Shown here: piece after piece, positions 36,300 through 47,949 of the stretch
How the letters are laid out: each line of letters starts with the position of its first letter
Numbering within the stretch: the first letter of the stretch is position 1
Source of the DNA: Isoetes taiwanensis
Lineage: Eukaryota; Streptophyta; Lycopodiopsida; Isoetales; Isoetaceae
Assembly (NCBI GenBank): GCA_021234155.1
Contig: JAJEKV010000004.1
Coordinates: forward strand, 5,212,109-5,276,108
Direction: 5' to 3'
Length of the DNA: 64,000 nt
The notes under the pieces: generated by a model
What the model saw: the letters and a program-made list of their open reading frames with translations, nothing else
Told to the model about the DNA's origin: nothing
Database searches by the model: none
Program-made: the position numbers and the translations under genes

Positions 36300-38063
36300 A
36301 GTAGGGGTCTTTAAGGTCGCCACCGCCTTAGCATCTAGGCGCCTCGGTGCCAGCCTTTGAAGCAGCAGGAGAAGCATAGCCCCAGATTCCAGCCAAGCTC
36401 CAGTCTTTAGCGAGGTCGTCGGCAAGCTTGGGGCCCAGCTCGACAGCATCCAGCCAGTTCGGGCACAGCTGTATCCACCAGCTTGCTCTCTGCCTTCGGT
36501 TCTGATCCACTGGGATTTGCATCAGGTCGGTTCTGGCATCAGGTCGGTTATTGCATCAGGTTGGTTCTTGCAGCTTCCTCTGGTATGGCAGCACATCTCT
36601 CCACCTAGTTTGGCTTGGCAATTTTAACTCCTGGATCAACGGCCCACCTCCTCTCCCAGCACGCCCCTACAGTCAGCACCAACCCTATCTCTTTGCCAGT
36701 ATTGGCCCAGCGGCAGCACAGTCCTTCCACACCAGCTTGCAATTTCATATACCTCAGGCCAGCTACTGATTCCCGGCCAGCTGCTAATTTGTAGCCCCCT
36801 TTTTCAACCCTCCTTACCTTGATCTGCCCCTCTAGCTATCTGCAACTCGTTCTTGTGGCCTCAGTTCCTGTTTCATAGAACATCAGCATGACCCGTACAA
36901 TCAAACATATGGCCAGAGAGACCCGCAAGGCAAAGAACCTTATTAAGGTGCCTGTGTCATCTGGTAAGCCCTATGACCCCACGATAGAGCCCTATCTCCA
37001 GGCAGCCCCTTCTTTTGGGCCCTTGCGTCCAGTCCTGGCACAATCTGCTCCCAATGCATCCTCAGCTGCAGCCTTGAACAGAATAGCTGCTCGGATCCCT
37101 TGTATGCCCCCAGACCTGTTGGTCAAGCTTCGCACGGTCCAATCTACCATCACTCTCACAGAGACATCTGCTCAATTACCTTTAGAGAGCTGGGTACAGC
37201 TTCTGGAGATACTGCTACAGTCGGCAGAGCGCAGTAATGCTTCACCAGTGTCTATCGGAACACCAGCACCTGACCATGTACATGCCATGCCCCAGGAAGA
37301 TGCTACAGTACCTAGGCCCACATAGCTGCCGACACAGGATTGTTCACCCGCTGAGCAGGCGAACGTCCCACGTTCGGAGCCGAGTATAGCCACAGAGCAC
37401 ACGTCCACCCTGAACCTACGCATTGTAGGTCTGGAAGAGGAGAGTGCCACTCCTGCTATAGTTGAGGTGGACCGGTTTTTCACTCAGATAATGCACATAC
37501 AGGCAGACGGCGTTCTCTCTGCACACCGGGTTGGAGCAGCCAGACCCGACCGCCCCCGACACTTGCTAGTCCGCTTTCGGGATGGCTTGTCCAGATTGCA
37601 CATCCTCCGACATGGCAATCACTTGAAGGGAACCGCTTTCTCTGTCCAGGAAGACCTTACCCCCGCACAGCTCTGCAGACGAAAGGAAGAATTATGCCGA
37701 GTCCGCGAAGCTCGACTGCAACGGAAGTGGGCTGTGTACAGGGGAGGCCAGGCTATCATCCGGGATCATTGGCCGACTGATCCATGGACAGTTTTTGTAT
37801 AGCCCTGTGCTTTTCGCCTCCGGTTTGGTGTGGTTTTGATTGATTTCACCTTCTCCTTTTTTTGCTTACATTGTTGTGGGGCATAGCCCCTGAGTTTTGC
37901 CTGGGCTTATGCCCGCTTGTTTTGTATTTGGTATTTGAGACTTGTTAGGGGGCATAGCTCCCGAGTTTTGGTAGGGCTCATGCCCTGTATGTCTTCACCG
38001 TCTCATAGGCCAGATTTGGCCTCCGTGGACGTTAAAATCTCCTTCCTTCCTTCCTTCCTTCTA
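36300..38063 (+). mobile_element. ORF1-only LINE derivative ending in (CTTC)n
   Basis: A GC-rich 5' leader (about 36300-36887, with GCATCAGGT.GGTT repeats at 36521-36566) precedes an ORF1-like coding region. About 240 bp of 3' UTR follow, containing two similar GGCATAGC.CC.GAGTTTTG segments. The end is ACCGTCTCATAGGCC..GACGTTAAAATCT followed by (CTTC)n at about 38041-38061. No endonuclease or RT lies between ORF1 and the tail. The same terminal segment plus (CTTC)n recurs at 54007-54080. The 5' limit is an estimate. Confidence 0.6.
36888..37802 (+). pseudogene. LINE ORF1-like protein with one internal TAG
   Basis: A 305-codon frame is interrupted only by TAG at 37323-37325. The N-terminal part is basic then Ala/Pro-rich. 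The C-terminal part matches the L1 ORF1p layout: an RRM-like core starting LRIVGLEEE, AHRVGAARPDRPRHLLVRF, then a C-terminal domain with LKGTAFSVQEDLTPAQLCRR. In L1-type elements this protein coats the RNA and acts as a nucleic-acid chaperone. Either the stop is a recent lesion, or the C-terminal part starts at a later ATG (37467). There is no RT downstream, so the element would depend on another LINE. Confidence 0.65.
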
Positions 38064-39694
38064 TAACCCTATATTTTTGGACAATAGCTCATTATGTCAA
38101 AAATTAATTAAGTTTTTGCAGAAATATAAGTCATACGTCTAGCTTTCTTTTAACATTTGTAGCAGAACATCTGTATCATATTTAAGGCCAGGAAAGCCGA
38201 TAGACTTGATATAAAGCAAGAATTCATTAGTTTGAGAAATTTGGATTTCTCGTTTAGCTTGAAATAGGTCGCAGTGGCCATATAAATCGCAGAAATAGCT
38301 TCACGAGGACCTCATTGGTGACCCAGAAACAGGCAAAAAAGGTTGGTCAAATCGCGGTCGCGATCATTTTGCACATGGAAGACCAATATATTTAATTTTA
38401 AAGGCAATTTTATAATATGTGGCATTGTAATTGACGTAAATATTGCATATGATGGGCTCCGAAAGATCGCCATTGCGATCTTTTGGAGCAAGAAATGGGT
38501 GCATATTAGACACCCAAATACAAAATAACATTTTTATTTTATGCAATTTTGTTTATCCAATATTAAAAACGCTTAATAAGAAATACAATCTTAAATAAAT
38601 AAAACATTAAAAACATTTTTTTTCTTCTCAACAAAATCGCTGTGGCGATTTGTTTCAGCAAGAATGCAGTTGTGTCTTGTGGATTGTGCTCATCCAAATT
38701 GCCATCACGATTTCGTGAAGCTTAAACCTTCCCTCAAACAGAGCTTCTAAGATTATGTACGGATGGTAAGTCGTGGAATACCTTTGGTTAACCCACGGAA
38801 GCAGAGAGCAGGCCCCAGGATTTGAGGGCAGCAAATCAGAGATTTGAAGGTTCACCATCACGGATTTCAGAGCTCTGCCCTGCATATCACAAATAAAAAT
38901 GTTCAAGAAAGCAAGAAAGTCAATCCATATGCTTCAGTGAATGTACCGAAGATGTGAATGAGATTGAAAACAGACTATAATACATAGCTGGCCTGAAATA
39001 AATGCCAATACGGTTGGAAGGTGCTGTGTATAATATTTTCGATTCCATCCCTGATAGAATAGCTTGAGTAAAGACGGCGTCCATGCTCAAAAGTGGAGCC
39101 ATGTCTGTGGTATTCATTCCCATCTGAAGAAGGGTCCAACTAATTATAAAACGTGGCTGCATGAATGATCTCACTTAAATCAGCAATACTCACCATTTTC
39201 CTGTTTTTAACAGCTTCCTCTAATACCCGAAAGTAATCAGATGATATATCTTCTGCCTGAAACGAATGCCCTGTAACGAATGCCATGCCCTGGCTATGGC
39301 CTTGAGATCCGGCCGCTTGGCTATGGTCGCTGCACCCTGTATGAAACCCTGGCCCTGTATGAAACCCTGGTCGTCGCATGAAACCCTGGCCGCTGCAGAT
39401 CCTTGAGGATCCGGAAGCCGCCTTGGCTATGGCCGCTTGGCTATGGCGATAGAAGCCGCTTGGCTATGGCGATGAGATCCCGCCTTGGCAATGGCTGGAG
39501 AACCCGTATGGTCGCTGGCGGCCGCCTACTACTGCACACAAATTTAATAAATTTAATGTGGATGTCTTTTGACGCACCTAATTCCCGCCCATTTTGGGCG
39601 GGACAAGATTTTAAATTAAAGCGAAGCACTTTTTGCTTATGGTGGACCCGGAGGGCTCTATTCAAAATTCTCAAAATCCCGCTATTTTATCTAA
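38064..39694. other. Non-coding; palindromic ATCGC motifs and a CTTGGCTATGG minisatellite
   Basis: Four inverted-repeat motifs of the form ATCGC-N-GCGAT occur at about 38350-38366, 38465-38481, 38634-38650 and (degenerate) 38697-38713. A degenerate repeat of CGCTTGGCTATGG and TATGAAACCCTGG units lies at about 39285-39500. The minus-strand ORFs at 38920-39379 show no known domain. Confidence 0.5.
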
Positions 39695-41705
39695 TTAATG
39701 AAACCTTGCTTTATACTTTATAATCCGCTTCATCATTCCAGGTTTATCAAAACCGTTGTCAGCAAAATGGCGCATCAGCTCCAAGATATCTTTTGTGGCA
39801 GTGATAGGACTACAGTTTATTTACAAACATGGCATTATTTTGTGAGATAACCACATTTCTAGCCTAGAAGTATGGTCTGCATCCACATGTATGAACAAAT
39901 TTCATAGCAGTAAAAGGAAGGATATCCCATTTACCATATTTTGTGGTTTGAAAAATGCCCATCAAACTATTAAATACCTCGATGGTCATGTTTAGAAAAT
40001 TTGCTTTACTACCAATAACAACGTTGGGAGATACTTCAATATACGTTGTTTCCTTTTTAATTCCCAGCACTTCAAGGTCGTATATTTGCAGATCATGCAC
40101 TTTCCCATGTATTGCTTTGTTTAAGAACTTCTCAATAATTGGGCAGTTGTTTGCTAAAAGATCGTCCATGTACCTAAATACATGCTTAAACAATTTTGTT
40201 TCCTCACCCCTTGCCTTGCTAAGTTTCGAATAAAGTCCAATTCAAACCAAGCTAGATAAATGTTGCACCAACTGGGGCTGCAGGAAAACCCCATTGGGAT
40301 GCTGCTAACTTGCTGCCAAATGCCTTCCCAATTCCATAAAGCAGTTTGTCAGAAGCCAATTATTTATGTTCATTACTTTTTGTAGGCTCAACATCGACCA
40401 GCATTTGCCTTTTGGGGCAGCTTTGAACCATTTGATGCTTAAGCTGCCATTGTTGGCCTGTTTGATCCACATCTCATATCTTTTATTTTTCTTTTTCATA
40501 TAACCCCAAGCTGCCTTGAAAACGTTTTCACTAATTTCACAAATGCCATTGTTTCCATGTATTGGAATGCTTTTGTAACACTTAGTAATATCAGCAACAA
40601 ATACCTCTTCAATCTTGCTGGGCAAATTTAAAGCCAGGTCGTATATGGAGTTAACAATCCAGTTGACATTTAATTTGCTGGTCAGAAAAGTACTAATGTT
40701 GGCACAAAGATCTTTTGATATTTCTGGCCATAACTCTATAATGGAGTTTAGCACTACGGTAATGGTTTGTGCAATCTCCATGTATACTATTCCATGAGCA
40801 TTGGTAATCCATCTGTATTCCATTTTATGGGCATTGAACAATCCTAATAAATATGGTAAATTTTCAGACTCAGCCGGTGTATGTGCAATGCATTTCCATA
40901 TGCCATCTCAGATATCCTCTTTCAGATTTTGTTTCTCACTGCCCAGAGGTATAAAATCAGTATTGCTTAGCCTTTTAAGGGCCATATCCTTGATGTTGTT
41001 TTGGACAGATAAAGGCAGGGTTATGGGATGCTTTATCCACACCCGAAATATACATATTATTTGCTAATCACTCCTAGTTTTTTATGACTAAAGGATCATT
41101 CAGTGGGAACTTAGTCATTTTATCTTTCTTGCAAGCATCTTTGATTTCCATACCAGCTTGATCAAGTATTCCATATATTATTTCCTCTTTATCTGTTTCC
41201 TTAATGTCAGGGAACTGATATTTATGTAACTCAAAAATAGAGTTACACACTTTCCTTAGCTCAGTTTCATGTCCCTCCATGTTAGGGCTCTATCAAGAAT
41301 ATGACTGAGTCCTTTTTGAAATAGGCCTCTAAGTGTCTTACTTTTAATAATCTCCAGATTTGTTGTACGGACATGCCCTATCTCTGGGTCTATGAAACTT
41401 TTCAAGTTTGGGTTGTTGCATAAACATACAGTTTCCTTGCCCTGTGCAAAGATGGAGTATGGTATACACCATAATTCCTTCAAGCTGTCGGTGTACTTCC
41501 ATGAAAACATGGTCAATTCCATAATCTCATCCCCAACTTCCCCCAAGCATTTGTTCATATGTTTTGTGTACTATTTTCGGAATGCAAATTCTGTCCAAAA
41601 CTTTGGAATGAAAGAAACAGTGCATTGTTTTTCTTTTGCACTTTTCATTTGTTTCCAACATGCGTTATCGGCCTTGACAATCTTTGGAGATAGATCTAGA
41701 CATCT
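39695..41705 (-). pseudogene. Penelope-like element reverse transcriptase, degenerate
   Basis: Read from 41705 leftward. The N-terminal region includes FIPKFWTEFAF and then, at about 41400-41270, DPEIGHVRTTNLEIIKS and LRGLFQKG. The fingers have ISGVDKASHNPAFICPK (about 41000) and LPYLLGLFNAHKMEYRWIT (about 40850). Motif A is FVADITKCYKSIP (Asp at 40592-40590), motif B IPMGFSCSPSWCNIYL (about 40300-40255) and motif C FRYMDDLL (40175-40150). A thumb region follows, ending with ILELMRHFADNGF and a stop at 39697-39695. The order and motifs match Penelope-type RTs rather than LINE or LTR RTs. There are at least two frameshifts (near 40320 and 40205) and a few stops. I see no GIY-YIG endonuclease after the RT, as in the telomere-associated endonuclease-lacking (Coprina-type) Penelope elements. 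Confidence 0.75.
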
Positions 41706-42046
41706 TTAAAAGTTAAAAAAGATTTTTTATTATCCTAATACAACTTTAATTTTTCACCTGTGTAATCGCTACCACGGATGGGTCAACAGGATTTTTAGTG
41801 AAGGGGGTTAGATTAACATGGACATATGGCAAGTTAGCATATTTTGTCAATTGGAACTTTCTTCATAAAAAGCCCATATTATGGGAAGGGACTCGCAAGA
41901 GATACAAAACCGGCCTAGATAGGCTTGTCATTCATCACAGCAGCAGTATACAATATTTTGAAGAATAGAGAGGGGTAGCTGACCATAGGAACAATATCGG
42001 ACTACCCCGTAAAAAGAAATGTGCACAGGCAATATAGAAGGGTAAT

Positions 42047-42123
42047 GGCGACAACTTCTCATCGAGATAAAAAACCTCGCCTTTTCGGGTTTTCGAGGAA
42101 AACCCTAATGAGAAATGGTCGCC
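42047..42123 (-). repeat. Structured stem-loop repeat, copy H3
   Basis: Outer arms 42047-42062 (GGCGACAACTTCTCAT) and 42108-42123 (ATGAGAAATGGTCGCC) pair in two helices around a 3-nt internal loop. The minus-strand core again has CCTCG, CCC-GAAA-AGG and CGAGG. The arms share no sequence with H1 or H2. Confidence 0.75.
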
Positions 42124-42128
42124 AACAA

Positions 42129-42294
42129 CCTTGAATGTGTTGCCTAGAAAACCGAAGGAGATGGGTTGATGGCGAGCACAAATATAGCAGGACCCGAGAA
42201 GACGGCGGAATCCTTGAATGTGTTGCCTGGAGAACCGAAAGAGATGGGTTGATGGCGAACACAAATACAGCAGGACCCCAGAAGACGGCGGAAG
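42129..42294. repeat. 83-bp tandem duplication
   Basis: Copies 42129-42211 and 42212-42294 differ at about 8 positions (CCTTGAATGTGTTGCCT.. through GAAGACGGCGGAA). Both keep a frame open on the minus strand. A related neighbour (ACACCCGTGAATGGTTAGAG) occurs at about 42325 and 42622. Confidence 0.85.
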
Positions 42295-42669
42295 CCTGCA
42301 AGCAACACAAAGAACCCCTAAAAAACACCCGTGAATGGTTAGAGAAAAGCAAACGCATGCCCCCACGCAGCAGGGCGGGAAGGGAGGGAAGCAACGAGAA
42401 GAGAAGAAGAGCTGATGTGAGAAGACGCCGATAACCGGTCCGAAAGAGGAAATGGCCTTATATAGTAGCTCGTCCCTTTCCAGAATGGCGATCCGATGGC
42501 TCGAATCGATGCTATTCTGGGAAGGGACTCGCAAGAGACACAAAACCGTCCGACTACCAGAGAACTTCCTCAACTATAAGCCGATGGTGTAAAATCTGCA
42601 AGCAACAAAAAGAACTCTAAAAAACACCCGTGAATGGTTAGAGAAAATCCAGCATGTAGCAGAAAAAAA

Positions 42670-42975
42670 AAAGAGCATCACCCAATAGGGCGGAGAATAG
42701 CATCACCCAACGGGTGGAAAACAATTACGTAAAAAGAAATATGCGTCACCCTCGAGGTGGAAATAAACAGCATCACCCGCATGTGGAGATAGCATCACCC
42801 ATAGGGTGGAGAAAAGCGTCACCCAACGGGTGGATAACAATATGTGAAAAGAAATATGCGTCACCCTTGAGGTGGAAATAAACAGCATCACCCGGAGGGG
42901 GAGAAAAAGCATCCCCCAGCGGGCGGAAGAAAAATGTGCGTCACCATCACGGTGGAAAAACAGCACCACCCACAA
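42670..42975 (-). repeat. Array of palindromic GCRTCACCC..GGGTGGA units
   Basis: About ten units of GC(A/G)TCACCC-N3-6-GGGTGGA run through this stretch, each able to form a CACCC/GGGTG stem. A higher-order period of about 115 bp is visible (ATGCGTCACCCT at 42741 and 42856). Two further units lie at 44207-44255. The same motif in the other orientation fills 58380-58545. Confidence 0.75.
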
Positions 42976-45900
42976 AAAATGGTCCAATAGAAACCCATGT
43001 CACAAAATTGCAATGGAGTGCCAAACGCAATATTTGGCACATCCAAGCACAGCTAAATAGCAAAATACGATGTATAATGATAGCACAATACACAATGATA
43101 GCACAATGCACTGTGAAAAAAGAGCTCAACAGCTAGCTAGAAATGAAGTTCCCGGCAAATGATGCATAATGATAGCAATGCACAATGCACAATGAGGCAA
43201 AAAATAAATGCCCCAAGGCAACTAAAATTAGGCAAGACTGCACAAAATCAGAATGTGCCCAAGATAATACCTCATGCACAATAACCCAATATATGCGACA
43301 TCTAGAGAAAGATAAGCATCAATGTAAAACCATAAAAAAGAACGTCAGGAACACGAAAGCAAACTATAAACCAGATAAAGGAAGATGAATATCAAGAGTG
43401 CCCAGGTGAGAGTGGAATGCACGAGTGATATGATCAAGGAGCTAACAAGAACAAAGGGTTAACAAAAAGTGTGTAAGCTGTCCAAGGTTGTAAGAACAAT
43501 ATTGAAAAGACCAAACTAAGAACATGAAACGTCAACCACATCCAATAACATAAAAAGCAACGTCTCGAACCTTACCAGATACCTGACAAACACCAACAGA
43601 ATGATCCAGCTCAGAGCAATGTCAAGAAGAAAAATGAGGTTGACGTCAACACGAAATCCAAAGCAAAGAGATTCATACGGCTGTGAAATGGGTGGAACAA
43701 GATGAGGAGAGCGAAAGTGCTAAGGTTTGGTTCAGGGTAGCATAGGAGAAATGTGTGGTGATGTCAGAAGACAAATAATACAGCCATGAATAAAGGCCCC
43801 ATTAGGAAAATATACTTTGGCAAACGAGGGACGAGATGGAGGAAGAGGATGTAGACATGTTAGCACTGATCAAAAGGAAGGTCAAGAAGGAAACTGAGAC
43901 GAAAGTGAATTCGGATCACAACGTAAATGAAAAAATGAGGCGTAACTGCATAACTTATAAGCCCAGCCGCCGCGAAACCTCCAAGTGTTGAATCGGGTCA
44001 CGAAGCACATAGCGAGGGTGAGACGAAGAGGAGCGCCAACGACCGTGATCGCGAGAAGAATTGGAACATATAGAAGGCATCCATTAGCGGTTAAGGCGAA
44101 CAAGAATGTGCATAACGGAGAAGCGGCAAGCTGCACAACAACAAGCACTCAAATTGGTGTGAGCGATGAGTAATGAGGAAAAATCAACAATACATGAAAA
44201 AGAGAAGATAGCATCACCCGGGGGTGGAGAAAAAGCGTCACCCAGCGGGTGGAAGAATAGAATAGAATAGAATAGAATTGTTTTTATCGTCAAAAATTCA
44301 TGTCCAAATATAGCCAAATAGCAAATATGATGTATAATGATAGCACAACGCACAAGGATAGCGAGCTAGAAATGAATTCCCTGGCAAATGATGTATAATA
44401 ATAGCACAATGCATAATGAGAGCATAATGTACAGTGAAAAAAGATCTCAATAACCAGCTCTAGAATTAGGCAGGACTAGCACTCTGTACAAAATTAGGAT
44501 GCGCTCAAGATAATACCGCATGCACAATAACCCAATATACGCCCCAGCTAGAGAAAGATAAGCATCAAAAATAAAAAAATGATCCAATAGAAATCCATGT
44601 CACAAAATTGCAATGGAGTGATGCAAATGACGACATGAATCATAATGACGACAGAGATGAAAAAATTAGGACATGCACATGAGTGACAATCCCATGAAGG
44701 ATCAAGAAGAGAGTGTGGAATCTGAAAAACAAATAGAAAAAATCCATTCTAAGTGCAAAAAGCTCTCAATAGACAGCTAGAAATGGATTTCCCGAGATAA
44801 CTAGAATCATGCAGAACTAGCAGAATGCACAAAATTAGAATGTGCCCAATATAACACTTTGTGTACAACAACTTAATATGTTCCACATCTAGATAAAGAT
44901 AAGCATAAAAATGAAAGAGGATCCAATAGAAACCCATGTCGCAAAATCTCAAGGCAGTGCCAAACGCAATATGCATCATATCCAGATAAAGCCAAATAGC
45001 AAATATGCCAATGATGTATAGTGATAGCGCCGGAAAACCCAGAATAGGAAAGAACTTCAAGAATACGATGCCAAACTAGAAGGTGCCAAATAGGACATGC
45101 TCGCAACAAAAAATGCAACGCAACGCATTGTGTAAACAAGATGTGAATGTTGAATAAAAGAGAAATGATAGTGTTAAATGAGAGGTCATAAGGAAAATAA
45201 AACGACATTGTGGAGCGAGGAAGAAATGCTGCAATATGAATAGCACTGGTAACATGAAGAGGTTGAGGGAGAAGAGGCAGACATGTCAGTACAAATCAAG
45301 AGGAAGGTCAAGGGAGATGAAATTGAAGTTCAATGAGAATCACATTGTGGAGCAAGAAAAAGGAAGCTTAAGTTGGAAGAAAAGTAGGATGGCTATGCCC
45401 AAGCAGGTGATGTCAAATGTGAGGCCAAAGTCAAGGCGAGGTTATGGCCAAGAGAAAAAAGGAAACAAAAAACCACAGTGGCGAGGTCCCAGTGGAGTGC
45501 GAGGAGGTTAGCCCTATGGTAGAATGACTACGTAGAAGGACATGGTGTTAGCAAAGCTAGTGCCGTACAGATGGTCTGCAATAAGAAAGCAAACGAGGGA
45601 ATGTACATGTTAAAGGAAATGAAAACACAATGAGTATGTAATGTTACATATTGTGCGTAAAGCTATGCATGGAGAAGAAAAGCCTACTGCGAATATGACA
45701 AAGTGGAGTTAACATAAACAAATGATCACCCAGATATATAAAATTGGTGCTATATAAGCAATAAAAATGTGCCGAGTTCGCAAAAAATGGAAAAACCACC
45801 TAACAACATAACATGTCACCCATGTTCACGAATAGAGAATACAACTTCACGAAGCGGTAAATGACAATTACCAACATAATGACAATTCCAGAGCAATGTT

Positions 45901-47930
45901 GCCGAAAAAGACAACAAAGTTATATGTTGCAAGCATAAATACGAGAAAAGAGGAATGCAAGCCAATGAAACAAATGCAACAAGAAAATAACCACAACATA
46001 AAAGAACGCTTTAAACACGCATCCGAAATAGAAGACCACAGGACCACTGCCTGAAAAAGTCTAAAACACGATCGCCTCAATAACAACAGGAACAATGCTA
46101 TAATCCCCAAAACCTCATTATATACTTACAGAAAGCAAAAGACGAAGAATGATCGAGTTAGCAAGGCAAAAGAATGGAGGAAGCTCCCCATAACAGATAA
46201 CCCGAGGACGTAGTAAAAAAACAACCAAGTAGTGCTTCAGCCATGTGGTAATAGCAGAACTCGCTGCCTAAGGTAGTGAAACAAGCTCAGAACAACATTT
46301 TGCACCCTGCAAAAAACGACGAACTCGAAAACAAAAGATGATATGGCTGGTCCCAACAAGGTGAGGCTCAATAATAAAAAGTAAATAACAAACGGCGGAA
46401 ATGGAAAAACCCAGCATAAGGCTAAAACGTTGTAACCAAATGGTCTAAACCATGTGGTCAAATAATGTTCCGACAGGAGTAACGAAACCTTGGGTTAGAA
46501 AGGATGAATGCCCAACAAGAAAAAGAAGCTGCAAAGGCCCAAACAATATCAAGGGGTCATCAACTGCTAAAATGACCAGACCTTTGTGAGAATAACCCAA
46601 CTAGAAATACTAAAGAAATGATAGCATAGGATGCTATTTAAGTAGCAAAACACAAAGCGTGATTAGCCAATTGACTAGGAACAAATGAGTATGCTATCGT
46701 AGCAAGCGGACTAAGCAGAAAATCGAGTGTGAAGAAGTGCTAAGGGCCAAGCAAGTCAATGCTGTGAAGCGAAGTCCTAAGGATTGCGAGCGGCTAAGCA
46801 AGTTAATGCCAAACAATGCAGTGTTACATGGTTACAATATGAGTGCAAATCAAACCACGAGACCTTGGGCACAAGAAGGCGTTATTAGCAGATAGGCATG
46901 AGGCCAGTAAGCAAAGTACAAGGGATTTGTTAGAAATAATTGGTAAGAAAAGGACAAGCGATTGGTTAGAAGTAAGTGTCATCCAGCATTAGAAATTAAT
47001 ATTGTGTGAGGACCGAGCATATTGTGAACAGAATCGGTGGTATTTTATTTTGAACGAATCTCTACCAAGGTGTATCAGAAAAACGGGGAGCTGAACAAGA
47101 TCAACAAAAATAACGACGAGGCCAGCTAACAATAGGTGGGGCATACTAGATTCGAAAAGAAAAAGATGCGATGCGCATACAGAGAACGAGGAACCGCATG
47201 TTGTGTGCATTCTAATATAGATGGCAGGGTAAAATGCTAAGCAAGTCCTAAATGCTGATAACATCTCCAATGCAAGGCTCACAAGGAAACGAATCTGTGG
47301 TAACCTTGATAAACATAAAGAGGTCTGTGCCGAAATACCATAAGAACGCCACGAAATAAACTCAACAGAGCACTATAATGGGATAAGAACATTGTAACGA
47401 ACATTAGCATCAAAATATAAATATGAAACGGTTACAAATAATGGAATAGCAAAAACAAGAACAACTAAGATAAAATAATTCAAACGAACGTACCCCAAAG
47501 AGGTTCGACTAAATAAGGCAAGGTGTGCCGTCAATATGCTGGGAGGGCACAAGCCGCACTCGTGCAAAGCTATTCAAATCACGAAATGGAGACATGAAAC
47601 CAATGAAGAAAGAGTAGCTAAAAGAATGGTTGAATCACGAAAATGGAGGGAGATAACCACGTAAGTCAGCTTGGCTAAAAGAAAAGAAGAAGAATGGTTG
47701 GGTCCATGTGTTGGGCTAAGGAAAGCCCAAATTTTACTTCATTGTATTTTTCCATGTACGTCCAAGATTGATGTGGTCTATTTGAGTTCGCATGGGGCAG
47801 GTAAAAGCAAAAAGCGAGAGAGATGGGCAGGCAGGTAGAAGCCAAAAGTAGGTAAGGCGGGGTAGAAGAGGGAACGGTGGAGAGAGTTTGGCAAGCCGCT
47901 AGAACCCCCACTATGCCAACCCCTCGCCAT
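42976..47930. other. Purine-rich repeat field, no genes
   Basis: The plus strand is strongly A/G-rich throughout. At least three diverged copies of a block with ATGATGTATAATGATAGCAC, CACAAAATTGCAATGGAGTG and GAGAAAGATAAGCATCAA lie at about 43010-43330, 44300-44640 and 44730-45040. A GAATA microsatellite is at 44259-44278. GCTAAGCAAGT.AATGCC repeats occur near 46750-46815. Minus-strand ORFs are Leu/Phe/Ser-rich translations with no domains. Confidence 0.55.
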
Positions 47931-47949
47931 CCTCAGTTGCAACTAGATT

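Larger units (their letters stand above)
41880..42571 (-). repeat. Repeat module with TATA box, copy M
   Basis: On the minus strand it begins GTTCTCTGGTAGTCGG and TCTTGCGAGTCCCTT. A near-perfect inverted repeat follows (arms about 42535-42513 and 42492-42471: GAGTCCCTTCCCAGAAT and its complement ATTCTGGAAAGGGACGAG), then the TATA box CTATATAAGG (42467-42458). After a leader with two 83-bp repeats and hairpin copy H3, it ends in a second TCTTGCGAGTCCCTTCCC at about 41912-41884. The same layout occurs on the plus strand at 58.1-58.9 kb. Confidence 0.6.

Noticed and set aside
38655-39379. Minus-strand ORFs of 79-84 residues
   Set aside because: The Gly/His-rich part is minisatellite translation and the rest shows no domain.
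41935-42573. 212-residue minus-strand ORF
   Set aside because: It spans the TATA box, the 83-bp tandem duplication and stem-loop H3. The frame is open because the repeat period does not shift it, and no domain is recognisable.
42670-42975. Regular short repeats resembling a CRISPR array
   Set aside because: Spacing is irregular, units are palindromic and diverged, there are no cas genes, and the surroundings are plant nuclear DNA.
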